64,000 bases of DNA from an uncultured Nioella sp. (GCA_947498125.1 CANMJH010000001.1:1612001-1676000); one strand, 5' to 3'. Shown: positions 1 through 10,366, counted from the first letter of the stretch. Program-made: numbers and translations. Notes: a model not told the origin generated them from the letters alone.

Positions 1-719
1 CGAAGAATCTCCGTCAGCGCGTACTGAATAAGCACCGGAGGGCAGTCAGGATAAGTCGCAAAAAGAGGCGACGCGCGTGGATCGCTACGGTCCCCTCCTT
101 GCATATAATATTCCACCAACTCATCGATCCGCTCGACGGGCAAAAGCGGGTCTGATTTGGCGTTTGCGCTTAAACTTTCCCCTGACAATGTCAGATCGGT
201 CCAAGGCGAAAACAATACGGCACCAGCCGGATGGGTGCCCCTTTGGCAAAGCGCCGACAAAAGGGCCAAGGCAATTCCGCCGCCTGCCGAATCTCCGCCC
301 AAGACAATATCATGCGGCTGATATCCCATTGCCATGAGCCGATCCCAAGCCCGACGCGCATCATCTATTGGCGCCGGAAAAGCGGATTTTGGAGCAAGAT
401 GATATTCTGGCGCACAAACTTCGACCCCGGCTTGTTTTGACAATCTCGCCAACAGACCTGAATGCGTATTTGGGCTGCCCGCAATATACCCGCCGCCGTG
501 GAAATAAAGGATGACCTTTCCCGGACGACACGGCCCGGCGCTGATCCAATGCAGACCGCCGGGACGTCGGTAATGCCGCAAGAAAGGTGGACGGCGAAAG
601 AGAAACCGAGCGCATAGCTCCAGCCCCCGGCGCGCAGCGTCTGGGTCAGACACGCGCTTCATCAAAGGTTTGGTCACATAGCGCATCTGCCATCGCATCA
701 ACGCCAATTGCCAGCTCAT
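1..719 (-). CDS. alpha/beta hydrolase, hormone-sensitive-lipase type (3' part outside window)
   Basis: I read this frame directly from the minus strand; it is open from position 719 to the window edge, 239 codons. It carries the HGGG oxyanion-hole motif (His74-Gly77, in [10 protein letters not shown]) and the nucleophile elbow GDSAGGG with Ser144, the two hallmarks of the HSL/bacterial esterase family IV. The catalytic Asp and His should lie beyond the edge. The start ATG overlaps the gshB stop (ATGA), so it is probably the last gene of the rsmI-yraN-gshB unit. The family hydrolyses short carboxyl esters; the substrate here is unknown. There is no signal peptide, so it is probably cytoplasmic. 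Confidence 0.85.
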   Translation of the reverse strand, partial: MSWQLALMRWQMRYVTKPLMKRVSDPDAARRGLELCARFLFRRPPFLRHYRRPGGLHWISAGPCRPGKVILYFHGGGYIAGSPNTHSGLLARLSKQAGVEVCAPEYHLAPKSAFPAPIDDARRAWDRLMAMGYQPHDIVLGGDSAGGGIALALLSALCQRGTHPAGAVLFSPWTDLTLSGESLSANAKSDPLLPVERIDELVEYYMQGGDRSDPRASPLFATYPDCPPVLIQYALTEIL

Positions 720-1657
720 GCGATTTTGGCTTCGATCGCTTCCCAGATTTTTTCCGTAATATTGACGTTATCAAAACGCTCAAGCTCTTGAATGCCCGTT
801 GGTGAAGTGACGTTGATCTCGGTCAGCCATCCGCCGATCACGTCGATCCCCACGAAGATTTGGCCTTTTTCGCGCAAGAGCGGGCCGATAGCGGCGCAAA
901 TCTCGCGGTCTCGGTCATCAAGTTCAATCTTCTCGGGCCGCCCGCCAACATGCATGTTCGAGCGGGTTTCTCCCTTTGCTGGGACCCGGTTGATTGCCCC
1001 CACAGGCTCTCCATCAACCAAGATGACGCGTTTGTCGCCTTTCGACACATCCGGCAGGAATTTCTGCATAATCAGCGGCTCACGATTGATCCCCGCAAAA
1101 AGCTCATGCAGCGAATTGAGGTTGCGATCCTCAGGTGTCAGACGAAAAACGCCCGCCCCGCCATTGCCGTAAAGTGGCTTCAGGATTACGTCGCCATGTT
1201 TGGCTTTGAAGGCTTTCAGCGTCTCAAGATCCCGCGCGATGGTTGTGGGCGGTGTCATATCCGGAAAATCCAGAACCAACAGTTTTTCAGGGTAATTTCG
1301 CACCCAAAACGGGTCATTCACAACAAGCGTCTCGGGGTGAATGCGATCAAGGATGTGTGTCGTCGTGATATAGCTCATGTCAAAGGGCGGGTCTTGCCGC
1401 AGCCAGACAACGTCCACATCGGCAAGATCAATCTCGACCTGATCGCCAAGCTTGAAATGATCGCCTTTCACACGCTGCACGGTCAGGGGCCAACCGGTCG
1501 CTGTCACGCGCCCTTCTTGGTAGGCGAGACGATCTGGCGTGTAATAAAATAGCTCATGCCCACGCGCCTGCGCCTCTTCGGCAATACGAAAAGTGCTGTC
1601 GGCGTCGATATCGATGGGGCCGATTGGGTCCATCTGAAAGGCAATCTTAAGAGGCAT
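716..1657 (-). CDS. gshB: glutathione synthetase
   Basis: This enzyme joins gamma-glutamylcysteine and glycine with ATP, the last step of glutathione synthesis in the cytoplasm. The protein starts [11 protein letters not shown] and contains the family landmarks WLRQDPPFD (about residues 85-93), the ATP-grasp loop [12 protein letters not shown] (about 160-171) and the C-terminal [14 protein letters not shown] (about 281-294). At 313 residues it has the usual length. An upstream in-frame ATG at 1702 would add 15 residues, but GGAG lies about 8 bases before 1657 and family members begin at [12 protein letters not shown], so I use 1657. It lies 75 bp after yraN and overlaps the esterase by ATGA. 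Confidence 0.96.
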   Translation of the reverse strand: MPLKIAFQMDPIGPIDIDADSTFRIAEEAQARGHELFYYTPDRLAYQEGRVTATGWPLTVQRVKGDHFKLGDQVEIDLADVDVVWLRQDPPFDMSYITTTHILDRIHPETLVVNDPFWVRNYPEKLLVLDFPDMTPPTTIARDLETLKAFKAKHGDVILKPLYGNGGAGVFRLTPEDRNLNSLHELFAGINREPLIMQKFLPDVSKGDKRVILVDGEPVGAINRVPAKGETRSNMHVGGRPEKIELDDRDREICAAIGPLLREKGQIFVGIDVIGGWLTEINVTSPTGIQELERFDNVNITEKIWEAIEAKIA

Positions 1658-1732
1658 GCGCGGGCTCCGTTTCAAACTCTCCCGCATAGATGGACCGTTC
1701 ACGCCCTGCGTGCAATCCCGGCTATCGTGCCC

Positions 1733-2086
1733 TCATGCACAATAGGCATTCTCAATAATATCAAACCGCCCTGCGCCATCAACCAGCGCTACATCGATCC
1801 GAGCGTCTGCATCGCGGTGCCCGGTCACCTGACCGATATAATCTTCCGCGCTGTTGTAGATTCGCTGGATTTGCGCGCGAGACAGGCGTTCAGCCGCCCT
1901 TGCGTGGCTTCGGCTTTTCTTTACTTCGACAAAGACAAAGACGCCGTCTTTTTCAGTGACCAAATCAATCTCACCAGCCTTACCGCGCCACCTGCGTGAC
2001 AAAATCACATGACCCGAGCGGGCGTATTGCCGGGCAATCTGATCTTCTGCGCTGATCCCGGCGTGGTAAGATGTTGTGCCGCTCAC
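1733..2086 (-). CDS. yraN: YraN family (UPF0102) nuclease-fold protein
   Basis: A 117-residue protein with the UPF0102 core: GEIDLV (about 38-43) and VFVEVKKS (about 51-58). This is the D-x(n)-E-V-K arrangement of the restriction-endonuclease-like fold seen in Holliday-junction resolvases. Its biochemical role is not established. The start overlaps the rsmI stop by ATGA, so the two are translationally coupled; rsmI-yraN neighbourhood is common in Proteobacteria. VEVKKS in place of the more usual VEVKxR is a small variation. Confidence 0.9.
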   Translation of the reverse strand: MSGTTSYHAGISAEDQIARQYARSGHVILSRRWRGKAGEIDLVTEKDGVFVFVEVKKSRSHARAAERLSRAQIQRIYNSAEDYIGQVTGHRDADARIDVALVDGAGRFDIIENAYCA

Positions 2087-2964
2087 TTCGATCCTCGTGC
2101 CAATGCCATCTGGTAGATCTGCCTTTTCGGCAAGCCCAGCTTGGTCGACACCAATGCCGCTGCATCTTTGACCGAATTGGTTTTCAGCGCCTCATCAAGC
2201 ATGGTCTCTATATCCTCTGGCGTGTTTTCCGGACCTTGCCCGCGGCCAATGACGATAACAATCTCGCCCTTCAGGACACGATCCGAAATCGACTCCAAAA
2301 CATCGCGAACACGACCGCGCAGAACTTCTTCGAATTTCTTCGTCAATTCCCGGCAAACCGCGATTTCCCGGTCTTCTCCCAGAGTTTCGGCCAAATCACC
2401 TAACAAACGATGAACACGTTTTGGCGAGTCGTAGATGATTAGCGTCGCGGGAAGCCCTCCCAACTCTTTAAGCCATTTTTTCTGCGCGGATTTGCCCGAA
2501 GGCGGAAAGCCCGCGAAAAGAAATCGGTCGCTCGGCAGGCCTGACACGCTGAGGGCCGCAATCGCAGCAGAGGGGCCCGGCGCGGTGAATACCGGGCTGT
2601 CAGCCTCAATTGCTGCGCGGGCCAACTGGTAGCCGGGATCAGCCACCAAGGGCGATCCAGCCTCAGACACATAGGCGACCGCGCCACCCTCTTTAATGAT
2701 TGTAGTTACACGCTCCCGCGTTCCTGCGCCGCTATGATCATGATAAGCAATCATCGGACGCCCGCCGACAGGAACACCGTGAATTTCCATCAATTTGCGC
2801 GCCGTTCGTGTGTCTTCGGCGGCGATTGCGTCCGCGCTGAGCAAGATATCCAACGCGCGCAGCGTAATATCCCGGGCAGATCCTATGGGGGTTGCAACAA
2901 GATAAAGCGCCGGTTGTAACTTGGTTTTTCGGGCCGGGCTGGCAGGTGACTGCTGATTGGTCAT
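2083..2964 (-). CDS. rsmI: 16S rRNA (cytidine-1402-2'-O)-methyltransferase
   Basis: RsmI 2'-O-methylates C1402 in the ribosomal P site using SAM. The 293-residue protein shows the tetrapyrrole-methylase fold signatures in order: LYLVATPIGSARDITLRAL (about 20-38), AAEDTRTARKLM (about 49-60), YHDHSGAG, and SEAGSPLVADPGYQLARA (about 98-115), which is the RsmI fingerprint. It is the first gene of a minus-strand unit (rsmI-yraN-gshB-esterase) and diverges from the LpoA-like gene across about 90 bp. Confidence 0.96.
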   Translation of the reverse strand: MTNQQSPASPARKTKLQPALYLVATPIGSARDITLRALDILLSADAIAAEDTRTARKLMEIHGVPVGGRPMIAYHDHSGAGTRERVTTIIKEGGAVAYVSEAGSPLVADPGYQLARAAIEADSPVFTAPGPSAAIAALSVSGLPSDRFLFAGFPPSGKSAQKKWLKELGGLPATLIIYDSPKRVHRLLGDLAETLGEDREIAVCRELTKKFEEVLRGRVRDVLESISDRVLKGEIVIVIGRGQGPENTPEDIETMLDEALKTNSVKDAAALVSTKLGLPKRQIYQMALARGSK

Positions 2965-3053
2965 ACTCGTGCCCCTTGGCGTTTACTTGTCGCCGGCAAC
3001 CCATTAGGGTCCGGTCGATATTTTTCCTGAGCCTTCTGGGAGATGGCCCCCTT

Positions 3054-4223
3054 ATGTTCTCTGCTTTCCGCACTCTTCGCAAGACCCGGCGCGCTGCATT
3101 ACCGCTTATCGCCGCCGGTTTCCTCGCCGCGTGTCAAGTTGCCCTTCCCGGCGGCGATGGCCCTCGCGTGCGTCAAGGCGCACCGATCGAGGTTGCGCTG
3201 CTTCTACCCTATGGTTCAGGCAGCCCCGGCGATGAGATCGTCGCCCGGAGTTTGGAAAACGCAGCGCGTCTGGCCGCTGCCGAGATTGAGAACGTCAATC
3301 TCGACATTCAAGTTTACAACACCGCCGCCGATGCCGCGACGGCCGCTACGGTGGCGCGCCAAGCTGTGCAGTCAGGTGCGCGGATTATCGTCGGCCCGCT
3401 GCGCTCGGACGCTGCAGCCGCTGTCGGTGTTGCCGTCGCGGGCAGCAATGTCAGCGTCTTAAGCTTCTCAAACAATACCGAGATCGCCGGCGGCAACGTC
3501 TTCGTATTGGGACATACTTTCGAAAACACTGCCGCGCGGCTGGCAAGCTATGCTGTCAGGCAGGGCCGCAATAACATTGCAATTCTTCATGCTCAGAATC
3601 TGGCCGGTGAAGTCGCGCGCGATGCGGTCCAGCGCGGCGTCGCAAACGCAGGTGGCTCTGTTGCAGGCGTGACCAGCTACGAGTTTTCGCAGCAAGGCGT
3701 TGTTGAAGCTATCCCGGATATCATGAGCCAAATTCGGTCATCCGGCGCCACAGGGCTTGTCATCACATCAGATGCGTCGGCGGCCCTTCCGCTATTTGCA
3801 CAGCTTTTGCCAGAAAACGGCCTCGACACTGACTCGGTGCAAGTCATGGGCCTGACACGTTGGGATGTGCCGCCACAAACGCTGCAACTTTCTGGCCTGC
3901 AAGGTGGTTGGTTTGCTCTTCCCGATCCCGATGCAAATGCCGCTTTTAATGCGCGTTACATCGCAGCTTACGGGGACGCCCCACATGTTTTGGCCCCGAT
4001 CGGATATGACGCTATGCGCGCCGTGGCCGAGACCGCGACAGAGTTTGGCGCATTAGGCGCAGGAGATTTGACCGCTTCCACTGGCTTTGCCGGCGCAAAC
4101 GGGGTATTCCGCCTGCGGCTGAATGGTACAGTTCAACGCGCCATGGCCATTGCACAGGTTCAAGATAATCAGGTTTCAATAATTGACCCCGCACCAGGAC
4201 GCCTTGGCGCCTCCGGCTTCTAA
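3054..4223 (+). CDS. penicillin-binding protein activator, LpoA-like lipoprotein
   Basis: This is a 389-residue lipoprotein: basic N-terminus, hydrophobic stretch, then a lipobox (LAAC, about residues 22-25). The rest is a periplasmic-binding-protein type I fold (IEVALLLPYGSG near the start, then repeated Rossmann-like strands such as ARIIVGPLRSDAAAAV). This is the leucine/ABC-type ligand-binding fold of LpoA, the outer-membrane activator of PBP1A. The N-terminal TPR domain of enterobacterial LpoA is missing, as is usual in alphaproteobacteria. An upstream in-frame start exists at 2892, but it runs through the divergent promoter region and rsmI; the ATG at 3054 directly precedes the signal peptide and has GGGAG upstream. 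Confidence 0.85.
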   Translation: MFSAFRTLRKTRRAALPLIAAGFLAACQVALPGGDGPRVRQGAPIEVALLLPYGSGSPGDEIVARSLENAARLAAAEIENVNLDIQVYNTAADAATAATVARQAVQSGARIIVGPLRSDAAAAVGVAVAGSNVSVLSFSNNTEIAGGNVFVLGHTFENTAARLASYAVRQGRNNIAILHAQNLAGEVARDAVQRGVANAGGSVAGVTSYEFSQQGVVEAIPDIMSQIRSSGATGLVITSDASAALPLFAQLLPENGLDTDSVQVMGLTRWDVPPQTLQLSGLQGGWFALPDPDANAAFNARYIAAYGDAPHVLAPIGYDAMRAVAETATEFGALGAGDLTASTGFAGANGVFRLRLNGTVQRAMAIAQVQDNQVSIIDPAPGRLGASGF

Positions 4224-4266
4224 CCGGAACCCCCGCCTACCCGACCACATCCCCGGCGAGGAGGAG

Positions 4267-7014
4267 ATGATCCTCCCCGCCATTGATATTTTTGACATCT
4301 CCGCAGTTTCGGCGCGGATCGATGCAGCTATCTCTGATCTCTCGGATCACGGAAAAATCCGCGCGATTGTTGTGTCCGAACTGATGGCCGCAAAGAAAGC
4401 TGGGCGCGCCGCTATCGAGGCCGCATTTGCCAAAAGCCCGCTCTCTGCGCGCCGCACGACAAAGGCCTATGCATACCTGACCGATGGCATGGTGAACGAA
4501 GCGATCCGCATCGCAACGACGACTTTGCACCCCAACCCCAACCCAACTGAAGGCCAACGTTTGGCCGTAATGGCCGTGGGTGGATATGGACGCGGGGAAA
4601 TGGCGCCCGCATCTGATGTTGATCTGCTGTTTCTTTTGCCGTGGAAGCTGACGGGCTGGGCTGAAAGCGTTATCGAATCAAGCCTCTACATCTTGTGGGA
4701 TTTGCGATTGAAGGTCGGACATGCCAGCCGTTCGATCAACGATTGTGTGCGAATGGCGAAAGAGGATTACACAATCCGAACGTCGCTGTTGGAAATGCGG
4801 TTCTTGCAAGGCAATGAAGCTTTGGCTGACGATCTGCAGTCGACCCTCCGAGAGCAATTGTTTTCAGGGACGGCGCGTGAGTTCGTCGAAGCCAAACTGG
4901 AAGAGCGCGCCAAACGCCACACCCGGCAAGGCGGCCAACGCTACGTGGTTGAGCCGAATGTAAAAGAAGGCAAAGGCGGCCTTCGCGACCTGCAAACCCT
5001 TTATTGGATTGCGAAATACGAACATGCCGTCGACAAGGCCTATTCCTTGATCGATCTGGGGGTTTTTACGCCCGAGGAATACCACACCTTCGACGAGGCC
5101 GAACGCTTTCTCTGGGCCGTTCGGTGCCACATTCACCTTATTGCGGGCCGCGCGCAAGATCAGCTGACCTTTGACCTTCAGGTCGAGGTTGCTGAGCGTA
5201 TTGGCTATACCGATCACGGCGGACGACGGGCAGTCGAGCATTTCATGCAAGACTATTTCACTCACGCGACCCACGTGGGCGATTTGACCCGAATCTTCTT
5301 AACCGCGATGGAAGCCGCCCACCTAAAACCCGAGCCGATGCTTATTGGTTTTTTGCGGGGGCGAAATCGCCGGCGTAAGAAACTGAAAGACGGTTACGAG
5401 CTGATCCAAAACCGCTTGGCGATTGCGGATGACCAGGCGTTTCTGTCCAACAAGCTTAACCTGTTGCGCCTTTTTGAAGAGGCGCTGCGCACCGGGTATT
5501 TGATCCATCCAACCGCAATGCGTCTGGTCTCGGCCAACCTGAATCTTATCGACGATGCCATGCGCCGGGATAAAGAGGCTGTGCGGATTTTCCGCGATCT
5601 GCTGTTGAAACACGGCAATCCTGAACGCGCTTTACGCCGGATGAATGAGCTTGGCGTTTTGGGGGCTTTTGTTCCGGAATTTGCCCCGGTCGTCGCGATG
5701 ATGCAGTTCAATATGTATCATAGCTATACCGTGGATGAGCACACCATTCAGGTCATCTCGACCCTCGCACAGATCGAGCGGGAAGAACTGGTCGAGGAGC
5801 TGCCCGTCGCTTCCGGCATCCTGAAACGTGGCGTTAATCGCAAAGTCCTCTACCTCGCCTGCTTTATCCATGATCTTGGCAAGGGCCGGGACGAGGATCA
5901 TTCGATTGTTGGCGCCCGTTTGGCCCGCGCCATTTGTCCGCGCCTCGGCCTGAAGCAAGAAGAATCCGAAACGGTTGAATGGCTGGTTAGGCATCATTTG
6001 TTGATGTCTGATATGGCGCAAAAGCGCGATATTGGTGATGTTAGAACCGTCCGTGACTTTGCCAAGGCTGTGAAAACCAAAGCCCGGCTGGATCTTCTGA
6101 CTGTCTTGACGGTTTGCGATATTCGCGGCGTTGGCCCGGATATCTGGAACAACTGGAAAGCGACTTTGCTGCGCGGTCTTTATCGTTCGACAGAGGAAGC
6201 GCTGGACACCGGATTGGAAGATCTGAACCGCGAAAAACGCGAGACCGAGGCCAAAAAGGCCCTGCGCGCGCGGCTTGAAGGATGGGATCGCAAATCGCTT
6301 AAAATTGAGATGGGGCGCCATTATGGTCCCTATTGGCAAGGTTTGGATACCGAAAGTCAGTCTGTTATTGCCAGCCAGCTTAAGGATATCGGCAATGATG
6401 AGATCCGTATCGACACGGCGCTTGATATAGATCGCGACGCAACCCGCGTTTGTTTCGCACTTGCCGATCACCCCGGCATCTTCTCACGTCTGACCGGCGC
6501 GCTTAGCCTTGTTGGCGCGAATGTTGTGGATGCACGAACCTACACAACCAAAGACGGGTTCGTTACCGCGATCTTCTGGGTGCAGGACGGCGAAGGCCAC
6601 CCCTTTGAGGCCAGCCGACTGCCGCGTCTGCGCAAAATGATTGAAAAGACGCTTGCGGGCGAAGTTGTCACCTCTGAGGCGTTGGATCAGCGCGACAAAA
6701 TCAAGAAACGCGAGCGTCCATTTAACGTCGCAACGACGATCACCTTCGACAATGAAGGGTCGGAAATCTATACGATTATCGAGGTCGACACCCGTGATCG
6801 GCCCGGCCTGCTTTATGATCTTGCCAAGACACTCGCCGCCAATAATATCTACGTCGCCAGCGCTGTCATCGCGACCTATGGTGAGCAGGTGATTGATACG
6901 TTCTACGTCAAAGATATGTTTGGGCTGAAGTTGCATGCCAAACACCGGCAGATGGCTTTGGACAAGAAACTCAGAGAAGCGATTGCGCGGGTGGCCGAGC
7001 GGGCTGGCGCATGA
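4267..7014 (+). CDS. glnD: bifunctional [protein-PII] uridylyltransferase/uridylyl-removing enzyme
   Basis: GlnD uridylylates and de-uridylylates the PII proteins in response to glutamine, the master nitrogen sensor. Domains in order: nucleotidyltransferase with GGYGRGEMAPASDVDLLFLL (about 104-123), the GlnD linker (WDLRLKVGHASRS, KEGKGGLRDLQTL), an HD hydrolase (FIHDLGKGRDEDHS near 532), and two C-terminal ACT domains (near 724 and 836). The ATG at 4267 has GAGG five bases upstream and gives 915 residues. An in-frame TTG at 4183 would add 28 residues but overlaps the preceding gene by 41 bp; relatives often extend slightly beyond this ATG, so the start is not certain. It overlaps murJ by ATGA. 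Confidence 0.96.
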   Translation: MILPAIDIFDISAVSARIDAAISDLSDHGKIRAIVVSELMAAKKAGRAAIEAAFAKSPLSARRTTKAYAYLTDGMVNEAIRIATTTLHPNPNPTEGQRLAVMAVGGYGRGEMAPASDVDLLFLLPWKLTGWAESVIESSLYILWDLRLKVGHASRSINDCVRMAKEDYTIRTSLLEMRFLQGNEALADDLQSTLREQLFSGTAREFVEAKLEERAKRHTRQGGQRYVVEPNVKEGKGGLRDLQTLYWIAKYEHAVDKAYSLIDLGVFTPEEYHTFDEAERFLWAVRCHIHLIAGRAQDQLTFDLQVEVAERIGYTDHGGRRAVEHFMQDYFTHATHVGDLTRIFLTAMEAAHLKPEPMLIGFLRGRNRRRKKLKDGYELIQNRLAIADDQAFLSNKLNLLRLFEEALRTGYLIHPTAMRLVSANLNLIDDAMRRDKEAVRIFRDLLLKHGNPERALRRMNELGVLGAFVPEFAPVVAMMQFNMYHSYTVDEHTIQVISTLAQIEREELVEELPVASGILKRGVNRKVLYLACFIHDLGKGRDEDHSIVGARLARAICPRLGLKQEESETVEWLVRHHLLMSDMAQKRDIGDVRTVRDFAKAVKTKARLDLLTVLTVCDIRGVGPDIWNNWKATLLRGLYRSTEEALDTGLEDLNREKRETEAKKALRARLEGWDRKSLKIEMGRHYGPYWQGLDTESQSVIASQLKDIGNDEIRIDTALDIDRDATRVCFALADHPGIFSRLTGALSLVGANVVDARTYTTKDGFVTAIFWVQDGEGHPFEASRLPRLRKMIEKTLAGEVVTSEALDQRDKIKKRERPFNVATTITFDNEGSEIYTIIEVDTRDRPGLLYDLAKTLAANNIYVASAVIATYGEQVIDTFYVKDMFGLKLHAKHRQMALDKKLREAIARVAERAGA

Positions 7015-8558
7015 CGGCGCGGCCGATCCGAATGATGCGCGGGTTTCTGACCGTGGGCGGCTGGACGATGGCCAGCCGTGTTCTGGGGTTCGTCCGCGAA
7101 ATTTTGATTTTGGCCCTGATTGGCCCCGGCATAGTACTCGATGCCTTTGTCGCGGCCTTCCGTCTGCCCAATCTCTTTCGCCGCTTCTTTGCCGAAGGCG
7201 CGTTCAATGCGGCCTTCGTGCCAATGTATTCAAAACGCACCGAGGCGGGCGAAGATCCTGACGGATTTGCGACCGAAGCGTTAAGCGGCCTCATATTCGT
7301 GGTTCTGATCCTCGTCGCGCTTGGGATGCTTTTCATGCCTGCGCTGGTCTATGTCACGGCCGAGGGGTTTCGCGGCGATGCAAGATTTGATCTTGCCACA
7401 GGCTTTGGCCGCATCGTTTTTCCCTATATTTTCTTTATGTCGCTGGCGGCGCTCTTTTCGGGCGTTCTTAATGCAAATGGCCGTTTTGCAGCTGCGGCTG
7501 CGGCGCCGGTCTTGCTGAATATCCTCGCCATTTCCGCGATGGTTTTGGGCTATTTGGTTGGCGGTGCCGTGATCACTTATCTGCTCTGGGCGATCCCGCT
7601 GGCTGGCGCAGCGCAAATGGCTCTGGTTTGGTATGCAGTCGAGCGCGCAGGCATTCGCTTACGCCCCGGCCGCCCGCGCTGGACCCCCGAAATGAAGCAT
7701 CTTGTGGCCATCGGCATCCCCGCCGCGTTGGCCAACGGGGTGGTGCAGATCAACCTCGTTGTTGGTCAGCTTGTGGCCTCGCGCACGGAAGGCGCTGTAA
7801 GTTGGCTCTTTGCGGCCGACCGGCTTTATCAATTGCCGTTAGGCGTGATCGGCATTGCCATCGGGATCGTTCTCTTGCCCGAGCTTTCGCGTCGCCTGAA
7901 GGCTCGTGAAGATGACGCCGCGCGAGAAAGCTATTCGCGCGCGGGCGAGTTTGCGATGACATTGACCCTGCCATGCGCCGTCGCGTTTCTGATTATTCCG
8001 TTACCGTTGGTCTCGGTCATGTACGAACGCGGGGCAACGGAAGGCGCGGACAGCGCGGCAATCGCCTCAGCCTTGGCAATCTATGCGCTCGGTCTGCCCG
8101 CCTTTGTCTTACAAAAACTGCAACAGCCGCTCTTTTTTGCCCGCGAAGACACCAAAAGCCCGTTCCGGTTTGCGCTTGTCGCGATGGCAGTGAATGCCGG
8201 CTTGGCCTTTGGGCTTTTGCCACATATCGGCTGGCTTGCCCCGGCGGTTGCTGCGACCAGCTCGGCTTGGGTAATGTCTGCGCTTCTTGCCTTGGGCGCC
8301 CGAAAATACGGCGATGTCGCGCGGTTCGATACACGCTTTTGGACCCGTTTGATCCGTGTGCTCTTTGCAACCGCGTTCATGGGAGCGTCACTTTGGCTCG
8401 TTTCATGGGGGCTGAAAGCCGCCCTTGTCACACCTTGGCTGCGCTATCTGGCCTTGGCGGCGCTAATTGGAACGGGAATGGTCGTCTATGCCCTTGCCGG
8501 ACAAAAACTGGGCGCTTTCAAAATGTCTGAATTCAGAGCCTCAATGCGTCGCGGTTAA
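7011..8558 (+). CDS. murJ: lipid II flippase MurJ
   Basis: MurJ moves lipid II across the inner membrane for peptidoglycan synthesis. The 515-residue protein is a polytopic MATE-like/MviN protein with many hydrophobic segments. Its N-terminus TVGGWTMASRVLGFVREILIL and the loop DAFVAAFRLPNLFRRFFAEGAFNAAFVP (about 40-70) are the MurJ fingerprint, including the conserved arginines. It is coupled to glnD (ATGA). Its stop is shared tail-to-tail with the convergent rhomboid-like gene (TTAA at 8555-8558), and no terminator separates them. Confidence 0.97.
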   Translation: MTARPIRMMRGFLTVGGWTMASRVLGFVREILILALIGPGIVLDAFVAAFRLPNLFRRFFAEGAFNAAFVPMYSKRTEAGEDPDGFATEALSGLIFVVLILVALGMLFMPALVYVTAEGFRGDARFDLATGFGRIVFPYIFFMSLAALFSGVLNANGRFAAAAAAPVLLNILAISAMVLGYLVGGAVITYLLWAIPLAGAAQMALVWYAVERAGIRLRPGRPRWTPEMKHLVAIGIPAALANGVVQINLVVGQLVASRTEGAVSWLFAADRLYQLPLGVIGIAIGIVLLPELSRRLKAREDDAARESYSRAGEFAMTLTLPCAVAFLIIPLPLVSVMYERGATEGADSAAIASALAIYALGLPAFVLQKLQQPLFFAREDTKSPFRFALVAMAVNAGLAFGLLPHIGWLAPAVAATSSAWVMSALLALGARKYGDVARFDTRFWTRLIRVLFATAFMGASLWLVSWGLKAALVTPWLRYLALAALIGTGMVVYALAGQKLGAFKMSEFRASMRRG

Positions 8559-9238
8559 CGTTGGCGCAGCTTGTTCAGCAAGGCCGACCATCCGCCCGGG
8601 CGTAAAACAAAAGACAGTAGGAACCCCGTGGCAAAACCTGTCAAATCTGCCAACAGATTCCCATAATCACCGTTGATGACCGAAAAGAACAATTGAATGC
8701 CCGCCAGCATTGCGATCAACCGAAAGGGTTGTAACTGGTTGCCGCCAAAGGTCTGAAACCCCACCCATTGGATATAAGTGAAAGCGCCAATCAGACCATA
8801 GGCCCCCGGAAATCCGCCAATTAGGGCAATCCGGCTGTCCAAGAATATCACAAACGCCAATCCAGCGACTACGGACGACACCCAGAAGATCACCAAAAAA
8901 GCGGTTTGCGAGAATGCCTCGGCAACCATTTTACCGAGCGCCAGAATGAACACCACCACAAAGGCCGCGTTGATCCAATTTCCGCTAAGCAGCGGATAGG
9001 TAATCCAGCGTACCAATTGCTCGGGCGGGTAAGTGCTTGTTGCGTGCATCCACTCGTAAACCGAGTTCAATACCGCAAAATCCTGCATGGCTGACACACG
9101 CCAACCGACACCGCCCTGCCCGCCCAGCATGCCTCCAACAGCAAGTTGGAACATGATTTCAAGCCCGCCAATAACCACGGCCAAGGCCAGAACTGCGGGA
9201 GGAATACTGTTGAAAACTGGGTTGCTTGAGGGCTGCAT
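8555..9238 (-). CDS. rhomboid-like membrane protein lacking the catalytic residues
   Basis: A 227-residue protein with about six transmembrane helices and overall rhomboid layout, including PLLSGNWIN (about 82-90), AYGLIGAFTYIQWV (about 146-159) and LLADLTGFATGFLLSF (about 195-210). The active-site GxSG is replaced by G-F-P-G (142-145), the helix that normally carries the catalytic His reads ADLTGF (Asp198), and the HxxxN motif of the second helix is not recognisable. By sequence it cannot be a serine protease of the usual kind. Rhodobacterales relatives are often annotated as rhomboid proteases, so the label should be treated with care. It converges on murJ. Confidence 0.75.
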   Translation of the reverse strand: MQPSSNPVFNSIPPAVLALAVVIGGLEIMFQLAVGGMLGGQGGVGWRVSAMQDFAVLNSVYEWMHATSTYPPEQLVRWITYPLLSGNWINAAFVVVFILALGKMVAEAFSQTAFLVIFWVSSVVAGLAFVIFLDSRIALIGGFPGAYGLIGAFTYIQWVGFQTFGGNQLQPFRLIAMLAGIQLFFSVINGDYGNLLADLTGFATGFLLSFVLRPGGWSALLNKLRQR

Positions 9239-9343
9239 CTTTTCCCCTTTGGTTGACGGCTCGTGCCCCCATGGGTAAGCGAGGCGGCAGCAGATGACCA
9301 GATGGCCTTTTTATCAGGGCAAAAACAGAGGAAGGCGAGGCAT

Positions 9344-10366
9344 ATGACCGAGCAAACCTTCACCCCACGCGTGTTTTCCGGGATTCAGCCTTCGGGCGGA
9401 TTGACCCTTGGCAATTACCTTGGCGCGATTAAGCGCTTTGTTGATATGCAAGAGGCCGGCACCCACGAGACCATCTATTGCATGGTCGATCTACACGCGA
9501 TCACCGTCTGGCAAAATCCTGGCGATCTGATGCGCAACACGCGTGAGCTGTGCGCCGGTTTCATCGCCAGCGGGATTGATCCTGAAAAATCGGTTCTGAT
9601 CAATCAAAGCCAAGTGCCCGAGCACGCGCAACTGGCTTGGATTTTCAACTGTGTTGCCCGCATGGGGTGGATGGGCCGGATGACCCAGTGGAAGGATAAG
9701 TCAGGGGCAAATGCCGAAGGCTCTTCGCTTGGGCTCTTCGCCTATCCGGCACTGATGGCCGCTGACATTTTGATCTACCACGCCACGCATGTGCCCGTAG
9801 GCGAGGATCAAAAACAGCATCTTGAGCTGACCCGAGATATCGCCGCCAAGTTTAACCATGACTACGGCGTCGACTTCTTCCCTATCACTGAACCGGTGAT
9901 CGAAGGCGCGGCAACCCGTGTGATGAATTTGCAAGACGGCACCAAGAAAATGTCCAAATCCGATCCGTCCGAAAAGACGCGGATCAATATGACCGATGAT
10001 GCGGATACCATTGCCAAGAAGATCAAAAAGGCAAAGACAGATCCGGACCCATTGCCTGACACCATCGACGGGCTTGATGGCCGCCCAGAGGCGCGTAATC
10101 TGGTGAATATCTGGGCCGGGCTTACTGATGAAACGCCCCAAGCCGTGGTCGAAGCGAATGCCGGTAAGTTGTTCGGATATTTCAAACAGGATCTGGCCGA
10201 GATAGCGGTCGACAAACTTGCACCGATCGCAGGCGAAATGGCGCGATTGATGGAAGATCAGACCGAGATTGACCGCATCTTAGGACGCGGTGCCGAACGG
10301 GCCCGCGAAATCGCCGCGCCGATCTTGGCCGAGACCTACAAGATTGTCGGTTTGGTCAAAAGCTGA
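9344..10366 (+). CDS. trpS: tryptophanyl-tRNA synthetase
   Basis: TrpS charges tRNA-Trp. The 340-residue protein has the class I signatures [13 protein letters not shown] (HIGH-type, about 16-28) and KKMSKSDPS (KMSKS, about 200-208), plus the tryptophan-binding region typical of bacterial TrpRS ([23 protein letters not shown]). The ATG at 9344 follows a GAGG element; an upstream in-frame start at 9263 would add 27 residues without homology. A strong hairpin terminator follows. Confidence 0.97.
   Translation: MTEQTFTPRVFSGIQPSGGLTLGNYLGAIKRFVDMQEAGTHETIYCMVDLHAITVWQNPGDLMRNTRELCAGFIASGIDPEKSVLINQSQVPEHAQLAWIFNCVARMGWMGRMTQWKDKSGANAEGSSLGLFAYPALMAADILIYHATHVPVGEDQKQHLELTRDIAAKFNHDYGVDFFPITEPVIEGAATRVMNLQDGTKKMSKSDPSEKTRINMTDDADTIAKKIKKAKTDPDPLPDTIDGLDGRPEARNLVNIWAGLTDETPQAVVEANAGKLFGYFKQDLAEIAVDKLAPIAGEMARLMEDQTEIDRILGRGAERAREIAAPILAETYKIVGLVKS

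Noticed and set aside
5632-6471. 279-residue minus-strand ORF opposite glnD
   Set aside because: Shadow frame; the HD domain of glnD occupies the same DNA.
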